The notes under the pieces are model-generated. The model was given only the letters and a program-made list of their open reading frames with translations, did not search any database and was not told the origin of the DNA. A stretch of DNA of 6,854 bases from an uncultured Rhodospirillales bacterium (GTDB lineage Bacteria > Pseudomonadota > Alphaproteobacteria > Acetobacterales > Acetobacteraceae). This document shows positions 1 to 5,688 of this stretch, in pieces. Made by a program: the position numbers and the translations under genes. Location: contig CAIVDX010000610.1 of assembly GCA_903904805.1 (NCBI GenBank), positions 1 to 6,854 on the forward strand, in the 5' to 3' direction. Positions within the stretch are counted from its first letter, which is position 1. Each line of letters opens with the position of its first letter.

Positions 1-461
1 CGCTGCACCGCATCCATCACATCGGACTGCTGGTTGGTGAAAGCCCAGGCCAGCTGCTCAGTCCAGTCGAGCTTGTCGCCCAGCATCGCCAGCTGCGCCG
101 GAAACGGCACCAGCGACTTCACCGACGGGTCCCAGTTGATCGGCGTGAGGGTGGCGGTCAGCGCGTCGCCGCCCAGCGCCTTATGAGCCGGATCATCCAG
201 CCAGCGCAGCGCCTGCTCGATCTCCGCCGGATAGACGCTGGCCATCAGCATCTGCGTCAGCAGCGTGTCCGGATACAGCGCGATGGGGGCCAGCAGCGCG
301 TCCAGCTGCTCCTGGCTGTAGCCCTGCAGCTCCGGCTGACCCGCAGCCCCCGGCGCGCTCACCGCCGAGCCCGGCGACATGGTCTGCGCCAGCCCCGGCT
401 GCAGCTGGCCAACCAGCAACGCGACCGCGCTGACCCCATGCACCCACACGCGAAAACCCAT
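1..461 (-). CDS. DUF3300 family secreted protein, N-terminal part (runs off left edge)
   Basis: Read on the minus strand from an ATG at 461-459, this frame stays open to the window edge, giving 153 complete codons. Residues 1 to about 26 look like a Sec signal peptide: a short basic start, a hydrophobic core (SAVALLVGQL) and a likely cleavage after the GLAQ region. A low-complexity linker follows. From about residue 49 the sequence matches the DUF3300 pattern: LLAPIALYPDTLL near 56-68, MLMASVYPAEIEQALRW near 71-87, WDPSVKSLVPFP near 110-121, LDWTEQLAWAF near 131-141 and DVMDAVQR at the edge. The start is supported by an AGAAGGA ribosome site with about 8 bases between AGGA and ATG. The family is of unknown function; export to the periplasm or outer envelope is inferred from the leader. 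The C-terminus, often low-complexity in this family, is outside the window. The gene is divergent from the ligase cluster. Confidence 0.88.
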   Translation of the reverse strand, partial: MGFRVWVHGVSAVALLVGQLQPGLAQTMSPGSAVSAPGAAGQPELQGYSQEQLDALLAPIALYPDTLLTQMLMASVYPAEIEQALRWLDDPAHKALGGDALTATLTPINWDPSVKSLVPFPAQLAMLGDKLDWTEQLAWAFTNQQSDVMDAVQ

Positions 462-814
462 GGCGACATTCCTTCTTGTGGCGAGCCATCCGGCCGCGGC
501 GGCTCCCGCCGGCCCGACGCCACAGCATGCGGAAACCGGCCCTGGCGCAATGGTCATCAAACCGGTTCAATGAGCCCGAATTTGGGCCATCAGGCAACAA
601 ACACGCAACGGGATCCCGACATAACCCGACCATCCGCCGCCACCAGAGCCTTGCACGCCACGGCGTCTTTCTGAGATTTCATTCCAACCAGAGGCTGCAC
701 GGCGTCGCGACACTGGCAATCGCCCGGCGCTTTGCGTTATGGCAAAGCCCGCCCGCCGGACACGCCGGCACCCTGCCCACCCAACATCGCTCGCGCCCGC
801 GGAGACCACCGACC
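462..814. other. Divergent intergenic spacer with no convincing gene
   Basis: This 353-bp stretch separates the minus-strand DUF3300 gene from the plus-strand small ORF, so it should carry both promoters. The open frames crossing it have no recognisable protein content and overlap on both strands, as expected for GC-rich shadow frames. Two small dyads are visible: AACCGGTT at 560-567 and the near-palindrome GCCCGAATTTGGGC at 574-587. Both lie about 100-125 bases upstream of the DUF3300 start and could be operator sites, but I know of no regulator matching them. I could not find a -35/-10 pair good enough to call for either gene. Confidence 0.6.
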
Positions 815-1075
815 ATGGAAGCCATGATCCTGCTGTTGGACACGCTGGCCATGGGCCTGCTGTGCCTATGGCTGCGTCAACAGGAAAGCGGCGTGCCCAA
901 GCGACAGAACAAGCACCTCGCGCGGGCGCTGGCGGTGCTGGCGTTCCGCACCGGGCCGGATGAGGCGGAGCAGGCCCGGATCGACCGCCGACTGCGCCAG
1001 CAGCGCGCCCGCGGCTTCGGCGCCCCCCCGGCAACCGCCCCATCCCCGGCCACCCCGCCGGCGCGGCGACGCTGA
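815..1075 (+). CDS. Small hypothetical membrane-anchored protein (86 aa)
   Basis: I do not recognise this protein. The ATG at 815 is preceded by GGAG at 801-804 with a 10-base spacer, and the frame ends at TGA 1073-1075. Codon third positions are strongly GC-rich, as in the neighbouring real genes. Residues about 4-20 are hydrophobic (MILLLDTLAMGLLCLWL) and could form one membrane helix. A basic segment follows (VPKRQNKHLARAL), then a charged, probably helical region with EAEQARIDRRLRQQRAR near 51-67, and a Pro/Ala-rich basic tail. The stop lies 17 bases before the ligase start, so the two are probably co-transcribed, and a small partner or accessory role for the ligase is conceivable. The longer upstream frame from 476 has no supporting start signal. 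An overlapping minus-strand frame makes a spurious call possible. Confidence 0.5.
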   Translation: MEAMILLLDTLAMGLLCLWLRQQESGVPKRQNKHLARALAVLAFRTGPDEAEQARIDRRLRQQRARGFGAPPATAPSPATPPARRR

Positions 1076-1092
1076 GCATTTGAGCCGCTGAC

Positions 1093-2505
1093 ATGAGTGA
1101 TCTCGCCTTCCTGACTTTGTTCTTCCTGCCGATGTTCATCAGCTGGGGCCGCGTCTATGTGTGCGCGCTGACCTGGGGCTGGATCGCCATCCTCACGCCG
1201 AACTTCTTCATGAGAGGTTTCGCCAGCTCGATCCCCTACAACAAGCTCTCCGCCGGCGTGACCTTCATCGCGCTGCTGATCAGCAAGGAGAAAAAGCAGT
1301 TCCGCAAGGACAGCACATCGATCTTCGTGGTGCTGTTCCTGATCCAGATGGTGGTCGCCCAGGCCACGTCGCTGACCGCCTTCAATGCCGGCTGGGACAT
1401 TGTGGACAAATTCTGGAAGATCGCGGCGTTCTACTTCCTGGTGCTGTCCTTCTGCACCACGCCCGCACGCATCCACGCGATGGTGATCGCCACCTGCCTG
1501 GGCATCGATTTCGACGCCTCCGCCGCCGGACTGAAATTCTTCACCTCAGGCGGCACCTTCCATTCCTACGGCTCACCCTCCTGGGGCGACAACAACCACG
1601 AGGCGATGATCATCCTCATGGGCATTCCGCTGCTGACCTATGTCCGCGCGGTATCGATCAACCGGCTGATGCGCATCGCCGCCCTGGTGGGGATCACGCT
1701 GTCGGTGTTCGCGGTGGTCGCCACCCAGTCCCGCGGCGGGCTGATCGGGCTGATAATCTGCGCAGCGTTCGGCATCCTGCGCAGCCGCCGCAAAGTCCCC
1801 TATCTGATCGCGGTGGCGATCTTTGGCATGGTCATCCTCTATTTCGCAGGCTCCCGCTACACCGAACGCATGAACACCATCCAGACCGCCGCCGAGGAGG
1901 ACGACTCCTTCATCGGCCGCGTGCGCGCCTGGAAAATCAGCATACTCATGGCGCTCGACAACCCGATGACCGGCGGCGGGCTGCACTCGGTCGCCGTCGG
2001 CTCGGTCTATGACCGCTACGCCCGCGATTTCGACCGGCTCTCCTTCATCTACACGCCAGGCAGCCCCGGCGTGGCGCATGCGGCGCACAGCATCTATTTC
2101 GAGGTGCTGGGTGACACCGGCTTCCTCGGCCTGGGGCTGTTCCTGTGCATCATCCTCTCCAGCCTGCTCCGCACCTGGCGCTGCTCCGCGCTGGCGAAGA
2201 AATTTCCCGAGCTGCGATGGGCCTACCTGCTCTCCGGACAGCTGCAGATCTCGGTGATGGTCTACATCGTCACCGGATCCGCCCTCAGCGCCGGCTATTA
2301 CGACATCCCCTACCTCACCTTCTCGCTGGTCTCGGCGGTGTCGATGTTCGTCAAGCAGCATGTCGCGGAGGTGAAGAGGGCGGCGGCGGGCCCCCTCAAG
2401 CCGGCAACGCCGGCGTCCGGACGCCCACTGGCGCGCCCCCTGCCACCCGGGCCCGGGATCGGCGCGCAGCCGGCCGGCGTCCCCGGCCGCAGAAACGCCT
2501 GGTGA
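1093..2505 (+). CDS. O-antigen ligase/Wzy superfamily protein, exosortase A-associated O-glycosylation ligase type
   Basis: A 470-aa polytopic inner-membrane protein with many hydrophobic segments. The N-terminal region (WGWIAILTPNFFMRGFASSIPYNKL split over about 28-52) resembles the DUF5935 domain found at the front of exosortase A-associated O-glycosylation ligases. Later landmarks fit the Wzy_C/O-antigen ligase domain: GDNNHEA at 165-171, SRGG at 213-216, GRVRAW at 275-280, NPMTGGGLHS at 290-299, and AHSIYFEVLGDTGFLGL at 331-347, preceded by the periplasmic loop typical of these enzymes. Members of the superfamily transfer or polymerise lipid-linked glycans on the periplasmic face; the actual acceptor here is unknown. 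Residues about 428-470 form a basic Pro/Ala/Gly-rich tail not expected for the family. The ATG at 1093 has only a weak ribosome site, so it may depend on the ORF 17 bases upstream. No exosortase or glycosyltransferase gene is within the window. Confidence 0.85.
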   Translation: MSDLAFLTLFFLPMFISWGRVYVCALTWGWIAILTPNFFMRGFASSIPYNKLSAGVTFIALLISKEKKQFRKDSTSIFVVLFLIQMVVAQATSLTAFNAGWDIVDKFWKIAAFYFLVLSFCTTPARIHAMVIATCLGIDFDASAAGLKFFTSGGTFHSYGSPSWGDNNHEAMIILMGIPLLTYVRAVSINRLMRIAALVGITLSVFAVVATQSRGGLIGLIICAAFGILRSRRKVPYLIAVAIFGMVILYFAGSRYTERMNTIQTAAEEDDSFIGRVRAWKISILMALDNPMTGGGLHSVAVGSVYDRYARDFDRLSFIYTPGSPGVAHAAHSIYFEVLGDTGFLGLGLFLCIILSSLLRTWRCSALAKKFPELRWAYLLSGQLQISVMVYIVTGSALSAGYYDIPYLTFSLVSAVSMFVKQHVAEVKRAAAGPLKPATPASGRPLARPLPPGPGIGAQPAGVPGRRNAW

Positions 2506-2580
2506 CGCGCCCCAGTTGATCGCGCCCCGGCTGATCGCGCCCCGGCTGATCGCGCCCCAGCTGATCGCGCTCCGGCACCG
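2506..2580. repeat. 15-bp tandem repeat array (four good units and a degenerate fifth)
   Basis: Four consecutive 15-bp units occupy 2506-2520, 2521-2535, 2536-2550 and 2551-2565, with consensus CGCGCCCCRGYTGAT. Units two and three are identical; units one and four differ from them by two and one bases. A fifth unit at 2566-2580 keeps CGCGCTCCGG and then diverges. The array begins directly after the ligase stop codon. The sequence before it, around 2498-2510, also resembles a unit with one base missing. In the ligase frame the units read RAPVD, RAPAD, RAPAD, RAPAD and RAPAP. On the minus strand they give a GRDQ(P/L) repeat in a frame I regard as a shadow. A slippage-generated minisatellite is the simplest description. 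Confidence 0.9.
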
Positions 2581-2695
2581 GCGCGGATCGCCATCGCACC
2601 TTCAGACCATTGAACCCGCTCCCAGCGCAGCCTAGGCAGGGCGACGCGTGGCCGAGGCCCGCGCAAGGCCCACACGAACAGCACGGAGCACGGCG

Positions 2696-3481
2696 ATGGA
2701 TCTTCAACTGGCAGGGCGCGTGGCCGTCATCACCGGCCCGGCAAAGGGCATGGGTGCGGCGATCACCGCCGCCTTCGCCGCCGAAGGCTGCCGCCTGGTG
2801 CTCGCCGGGCGCGACGTTGCCGCCATCGAACCCGTCGCCGCCTCCCTGCCCGACAGCGAGATCCTCATCACCCCATGCGACCTCACCGACGCCGCCGCCT
2901 GCGAGGCAATGGCCGCCGCCGCCCTCGCCGGCTTCGGCCAGATCGACATTCTGGTGAACGTCGCCGGCGGCTCCGGCCCGATCGGCAAAACCGGCTGGCA
3001 GACCACGCCCGAGGAGTTCGACGAGATCGTGCGCCTCAACATGGCCGGCTGCTTCCACACCATGCGCGCCGTGCTCCCCGGCATGATCGCGCGGAAATCC
3101 GGCAAGATCGTCAATGTCGGCGGCACCTTCGGCATACGCGGCCGCGCCGGACGCATGGCCTACTCCGCCTCGAAATGGGGCCTGCGCGGCATCACCAAAT
3201 CCATGGCGCTGGAAGCCGGCCCCTACGGCATCAACATCAACTGCGTCGCCCCCGGCATGGTCGACGGTCCTCGCTTCCGCACCAAGGTGGTCGCCGAGAT
3301 GGCCAAACGCCTCGGCATCAGCGAGGCCGACGCCGTCTCCCGCCACGCCGGCGAATATGCCCTGCGGCGGATCACCGTCGATCAGGATGTGGCCAACGCC
3401 TGCCTGTTCCTGGCGAGCGACGTCTCACGGCAAATCACCGGCGTGGACCTGCCGGTGGATGGCGGCTGGGCGGCGCTCTAA
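2696..3481 (+). CDS. Short-chain dehydrogenase/reductase (SDR) with atypical active site
   Basis: A 261-aa classical-length SDR. The cofactor motif TGPAKGMG is at 13-20. Arg39 after strand beta-2 hints at NADP(H) rather than NAD(H), by inference. The conserved NNAG appears as NVAG at 88-91 and the structural Asn is in RLN at 113-115. The catalytic YSASK is at 156-160. The canonical Ser, 13 residues before the Tyr, is Gly143, followed by Thr144. GININCVAPGMVDGPRF (178-194) and the C-terminal QITGVDLPVDGGW are typical of SDR family ends. The ATG at 2696 is chosen because GGAG at 2685-2688 lies 7 bases upstream and the fold starts at once; a GTG at 2648 would add 16 residues without family support. 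Substrate is unknown. An alcohol or aldehyde step linked to the nearby oxygenase is possible, but the kinase on the other strand lies between them. Confidence 0.9.
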   Translation: MDLQLAGRVAVITGPAKGMGAAITAAFAAEGCRLVLAGRDVAAIEPVAASLPDSEILITPCDLTDAAACEAMAAAALAGFGQIDILVNVAGGSGPIGKTGWQTTPEEFDEIVRLNMAGCFHTMRAVLPGMIARKSGKIVNVGGTFGIRGRAGRMAYSASKWGLRGITKSMALEAGPYGININCVAPGMVDGPRFRTKVVAEMAKRLGISEADAVSRHAGEYALRRITVDQDVANACLFLASDVSRQITGVDLPVDGGWAAL

Positions 3482-3525
3482 GCCCGCACACCACGCGCCT
3501 CCTGTCTGCAAACAAGACTCTCCGC

Positions 3526-3541
3526 AAAAAAGAAGCAACAA
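3526..3541. repeat. A/T-rich AAAAAAGAAGCAACAA element, copy 1
   Basis: These 16 bases lie in the 70-bp gap between the convergent SDR and pfkB-type genes. They recur exactly at 6429-6444, and a close inverted relative is at 4575-4587. On the minus strand the site reads GCTTCTTTTTT just after the kinase stop codon, so it could supply the T-tract of a terminator for that gene. I see no good GC-rich stem directly before it, so a terminator role is only suggested. Confidence 0.55.
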
Positions 3542-3551
3542 CGCCTGTGCA

Positions 3552-4418
3552 TCATGGCCGTGCGGTGCCCACGGAGGCCAACGCCGCGGCACTGGCGTCG
3601 ATGGCGCCCGCCAGCGCGGCCGCCGCGTCCAGGCCATGGTCCAGCGCCAGCACCAGGCCGGCCAGAAACGCGTCGCCGGCACCGACGGTGCTGCGAACCT
3701 CCACCGGCCGCGCCGGCAAGCGCACCAGCTCGTCGCCCACCGCGAGCACCGCGCCCTGCTCGCCCAGCGTGACGGCAACCATCCTGGCCGTGCCGTCCCT
3801 CACCAACGCCAGCGCGCACGCCCCGAGCGTCTCCGCCGACGCGCCGGTGAGCGCCGCCAGTTCGCCACGGCTGAGCTTCAGCAGATCAATCCCCGCGCCG
3901 CGCAGCGCGAGCAGGCCGCGACCGGAGCAGTCGACCGCCACCCGCGCAGCGCCCTTGCGGGCCGCCACCTGGCGATAGAAGTCATCCGGCAGCCCCGGGG
4001 CCAGGCTGCCGCTGGCGACCAGCCAGTGCGCCGCATGATCCTCCAGCACCGCAAGCGCCGCGGCCGCCTCCCCGGCGCTGACCGGCTCACCATCAGGCAC
4101 GATGCGGTATTCCCGGTGACCGCTGGCCTCCAGCAGATCGAAACTGATGCGCGTCGCCGCGCCGACCGGCACCACGACATGCTCCAGCCCCTCCGCCCGC
4201 AGCAGATCGACCAGCCAGGCTCCGCTATGGCCGCCCACCAGCACGATCGCACACGCCCGCGCGCCCAGCCGGCGCAGCACCCGCGCGACATTGATGCCGC
4301 CGCCGCCGGGATCGACATGATAGCCCGGCACCCGCGTCTTGTGGGTTGGCGCAAGCACATCGACCTCACACCACAGGTCGAGCGCCGGATTCACCGTGAG
4401 CGTCAGAAATCTGGTCAT
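3552..4418 (-). CDS. pfkB: PfkB-family sugar kinase, 6-phosphofructokinase II (Pfk-2) type
   Basis: A 288-aa ribokinase-fold kinase that most resembles Pfk-2, which phosphorylates fructose 6-phosphate with ATP; 1-phosphofructokinase or tagatose-6-phosphate kinase activity cannot be excluded. The N-terminus MTRFLTLTVNPALD is characteristic of this group. PGGGGINVAR at 37-46 is PfkB signature 1. ASGSLAPG is at 135-142, where SGSLPPG is usual. STVGAGDAFLAG at 243-254 is signature 2, with the catalytic base Asp249. The Mg/phosphate NxxE motif appears as SRGE at 183-186, with Ser for Asn. The protein ends at GTARP, about 20 residues earlier than E. coli Pfk-2, whose chain continues after the equivalent GTR. 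The start at 4418 is set by homology; the ribosome site is weak and the frame is open to 4556. It is convergent with the SDR and divergent from the oxygenase. A role in carbohydrate metabolism unrelated to the oxygenase is likely. Confidence 0.85.
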   Translation of the reverse strand: MTRFLTLTVNPALDLWCEVDVLAPTHKTRVPGYHVDPGGGGINVARVLRRLGARACAIVLVGGHSGAWLVDLLRAEGLEHVVVPVGAATRISFDLLEASGHREYRIVPDGEPVSAGEAAAALAVLEDHAAHWLVASGSLAPGLPDDFYRQVAARKGAARVAVDCSGRGLLALRGAGIDLLKLSRGELAALTGASAETLGACALALVRDGTARMVAVTLGEQGAVLAVGDELVRLPARPVEVRSTVGAGDAFLAGLVLALDHGLDAAAALAGAIDASAAALASVGTARP

Positions 4419-4484
4419 TGAATCCCAATGCGGGCCTGGCAGGGCCACGTTGCGCGCCCCACCGGGACCAAGTCCATCCTGTCG

Positions 4485-4549
4485 GGGGCCGGCAGGCCCC
4501 GTCGCGCGCGGCATGCCGTCGCATGACGGGGTGCAGGGCAAACACCCCG
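4485..4549. promoter_or_regulatory. Two GC-rich hairpins in the kinase/oxygenase divergent spacer
   Basis: The 226-bp spacer contains two clear inverted repeats. GGGGCC (4485-4490) pairs with GGCCCC (4495-4500) around a four-base loop. CGGGGTG (4527-4533) pairs with CACCCCG (4543-4549) around nine bases. A small palindrome, GGCATGCC, lies between them at 4510-4517. They are upstream of both divergent genes and could structure the kinase 5' leader or act as protein sites. GC-rich DNA forms such dyads often by chance. Confidence 0.35.
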
Positions 4550-4554
4550 CCCTC

Positions 4555-4564
4555 AAGTATACAA
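4555..4564. promoter_or_regulatory. Candidate GntR/FadR-type operator with GTATAC core
   Basis: AAGTATACAA contains the perfect palindrome GTATAC at 4557-4562 in an A/T-rich island within GC-rich DNA. FadR-type GntR regulators typically bind short palindromes of the form GT(N)xAC, and this fits with two central bases. It lies about 80 bases upstream of the oxygenase start, and the nearest regulator gene is the GntR/FCD protein just downstream of the oxygenase. Binding by that protein is inference. Confidence 0.45.
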
Positions 4565-4574
4565 TTCAGCGTGA

Positions 4575-4587
4575 TTTTTTGCTTCTT
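4575..4587. repeat. A/T-rich AAGAAGCAAAAAA element, inverted copy 2
   Basis: TTTTTTGCTTCTT on the plus strand is AAGAAGCAAAAAA on the minus strand, differing by one base from AAGAAGCAACAAA at 6433-6445. It is in opposite orientation to the copies at 3526 and 6429. Its right end overlaps the proposed -35 box of the oxygenase promoter. Confidence 0.4.
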
Positions 4588-4615
4588 GACCTCGCCGAGG
4601 CCATTTTTGCATACA
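4586..4615 (+). promoter_or_regulatory. Candidate sigma-70 promoter for the oxygenase-regulator operon
   Basis: TTGACC at 4586-4591 matches the -35 consensus at five of six positions. CATACA at 4610-4615, after 18 bases, is a weak -10 (three of six). Transcription would begin near 4622, giving a short leader before the oxygenase ribosome site GGGAGG at 4634-4639. The -10 overlaps the first of two CATACAG repeats, which suits repression by a bound regulator. The assignment rests on position and the good -35 only. Confidence 0.4.
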
Positions 4616-4627
4616 GCCGCCATACAG
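4610..4627. promoter_or_regulatory. CATACAG direct repeat, possible regulator half-sites
   Basis: CATACAG occurs at 4610-4616 and again at 4621-4627, 11 bp apart start to start, about one helical turn. The ATACA core is shared with the GTATACAA site at 4557-4564. One copy overlaps the candidate -10 and the other the predicted transcription start, where a bound repressor would block RNA polymerase. The spacing and position suggest half-sites for the adjacent GntR protein, by inference. Confidence 0.4.
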
Positions 4628-4644
4628 AAACCCGGGAGGCCACC

Positions 4645-5688
4645 ATGATCCACGCCCCGCTCAACGCCTGGTACGTCGCCGCCTGGGACCACGAAATCCG
4701 CCACGAGCTGTTCCCGCGCACCATCGTCGGCAAGAAGATGGTCCTCTACCGCACAATCGAAGGCCGCGCCGTCGCACTCGAAGACGCCTGCTGGCACCGC
4801 CTGGTGCCGCTCTCCATCGGCAAGCTGGTCGGCGACGAGGTGCAATGCGGCTATCACGGCCTGCGCTACAACAGCCGCGGCCGCTGCTCGCACATGCCCT
4901 CGCAGGAGACCATCAACCCCTCCGCCTCCGTGCGCAGCTTCCCCATCGTCGAAGCGCATCGCTTCATCTGGGTCTGGCCAGGCGACCCCGCGCTCGCCGA
5001 CCCCGCGCTCGTGCCCGATCTGCACTGGATGAATTCCCCCGGCTGGGCCGGCGACGGCAAGGTGATCCGGCCCAACTGCGAATACCGCCTGGTGGTCGAC
5101 AATCTGATGGATCTCACCCACGAGACCTTCACCCACGCCACCACCATCGGTGACGACACCGTCGCCGAATCCCCCTTCACCGTCACCCATGGCGAAGGCA
5201 CCACCACCGTCACCCGCTGGATGCTCGACATCGAGCCGCCGCCGTTCTGGAAAATGAATTACGGCAAGCCCGGCCGCGTCGATCGCTGGCAGATCATCCA
5301 TTTCCTCGCCCCCTGCACCGTGGCCATCGATGTCGGCGTCGCCACCGCCGGCTCCGGCGCGCCGCAGGGCGACCGCAGCCAGGGCATCTCCATGTGGGTG
5401 GTCAACTCCGCCACGCCGGAGACGGAAACCAGCTGCCATTATTTCTGGGCCAACATGCGCGACTGGCGCCTGCATGAGCAGGTCGCCACCCACCAGATTC
5501 GCGAGGCCGTGTCAGGCATCTTCCACGAAGACCATGTCATGCTCGAGGCCCAGCAGCAGGCCATCCTCGATCACCCCGACCATGATTTCTACAACCTCAA
5601 CATCGATGGCGGCTCGATGTGGGCCCGCCGCATCATCGACCAACAGGTCGCCCGGGAACGCGCGCCGCTCCAGCACGCCGCCGAGTAA
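4645..5688 (+). CDS. VanA-like Rieske non-heme iron oxygenase, oxygenase component
   Basis: A 347-aa Rieske oxygenase resembling vanillate O-demethylase oxygenase VanA along its length, including the NAWYVA start, IWVWPGD near 108-114 and NLMDLTHET near 153-161. Rieske 2Fe-2S ligands are Cys49-x-His51 and Cys68-x2-His71 (CWHR and CGYH). The mononuclear iron site has His159 and His164 in DLTHETFTH and a likely Asp296 in FHEDHVMLE; Asp156 would bridge to the Rieske cluster of a neighbouring subunit. Enzymes of this group demethylate or hydroxylate aromatic substrates with O2 and electrons from a VanB-type reductase, one of which starts at 6484. The substrate cannot be fixed from sequence: Leu53-Val54 replace the usual Gly-Ala after CxHR, so vanillate is not assured. 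The ATG at 4645 has a strong GGGAGG ribosome site 5 bases upstream; the frame is open far upstream, but homology begins here. The stop overlaps the regulator start (TAATG). Confidence 0.92.
   Translation: MIHAPLNAWYVAAWDHEIRHELFPRTIVGKKMVLYRTIEGRAVALEDACWHRLVPLSIGKLVGDEVQCGYHGLRYNSRGRCSHMPSQETINPSASVRSFPIVEAHRFIWVWPGDPALADPALVPDLHWMNSPGWAGDGKVIRPNCEYRLVVDNLMDLTHETFTHATTIGDDTVAESPFTVTHGEGTTTVTRWMLDIEPPPFWKMNYGKPGRVDRWQIIHFLAPCTVAIDVGVATAGSGAPQGDRSQGISMWVVNSATPETETSCHYFWANMRDWRLHEQVATHQIREAVSGIFHEDHVMLEAQQQAILDHPDHDFYNLNIDGGSMWARRIIDQQVARERAPLQHAAE

Noticed and set aside
710..745. TGGCA and TTGC in the left spacer as a sigma-54 promoter
   Set aside because: The GG and GC elements are 17 bases apart rather than the required 10.
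476..814. Upstream extension of the small 86-aa ORF to an ATG at 476
   Set aside because: There is no ribosome site at 476, the extension looks like random translation, and a good ribosome site exists for the ATG at 815.
2506..2580. 15-bp tandem repeats as a CRISPR array or replication iteron set
   Set aside because: The units are head-to-tail with no spacers, the period is 15 bp, and there is no cas, rep or AT-rich unwinding region nearby.
2610..2638. TTGAAC and TAGGCA 17 bases apart as an SDR promoter
   Set aside because: The -10 matches only two of six consensus bases; too weak to call.
2396..3346. Long minus-strand frame (316 codons) across the SDR gene and repeat array
   Set aside because: It is antisense to a clear SDR, its translation is Gly/Ala/His/Asp-rich as expected for the antisense of GC-rich codons, and it has no recognisable family.
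3114..4421. Plus-strand frame (435 codons) running from the SDR through the kinase region
   Set aside because: It overlaps the SDR in another frame and then runs antisense to the PfkB kinase; its Arg/His/Gln/Pro-rich content is typical of non-coding frames.
4366..5493. Long minus-strand frame (375 codons) antisense to the oxygenase
   Set aside because: The opposite strand encodes a complete Rieske oxygenase with all ligands; the antisense translation is low-complexity and matches nothing.
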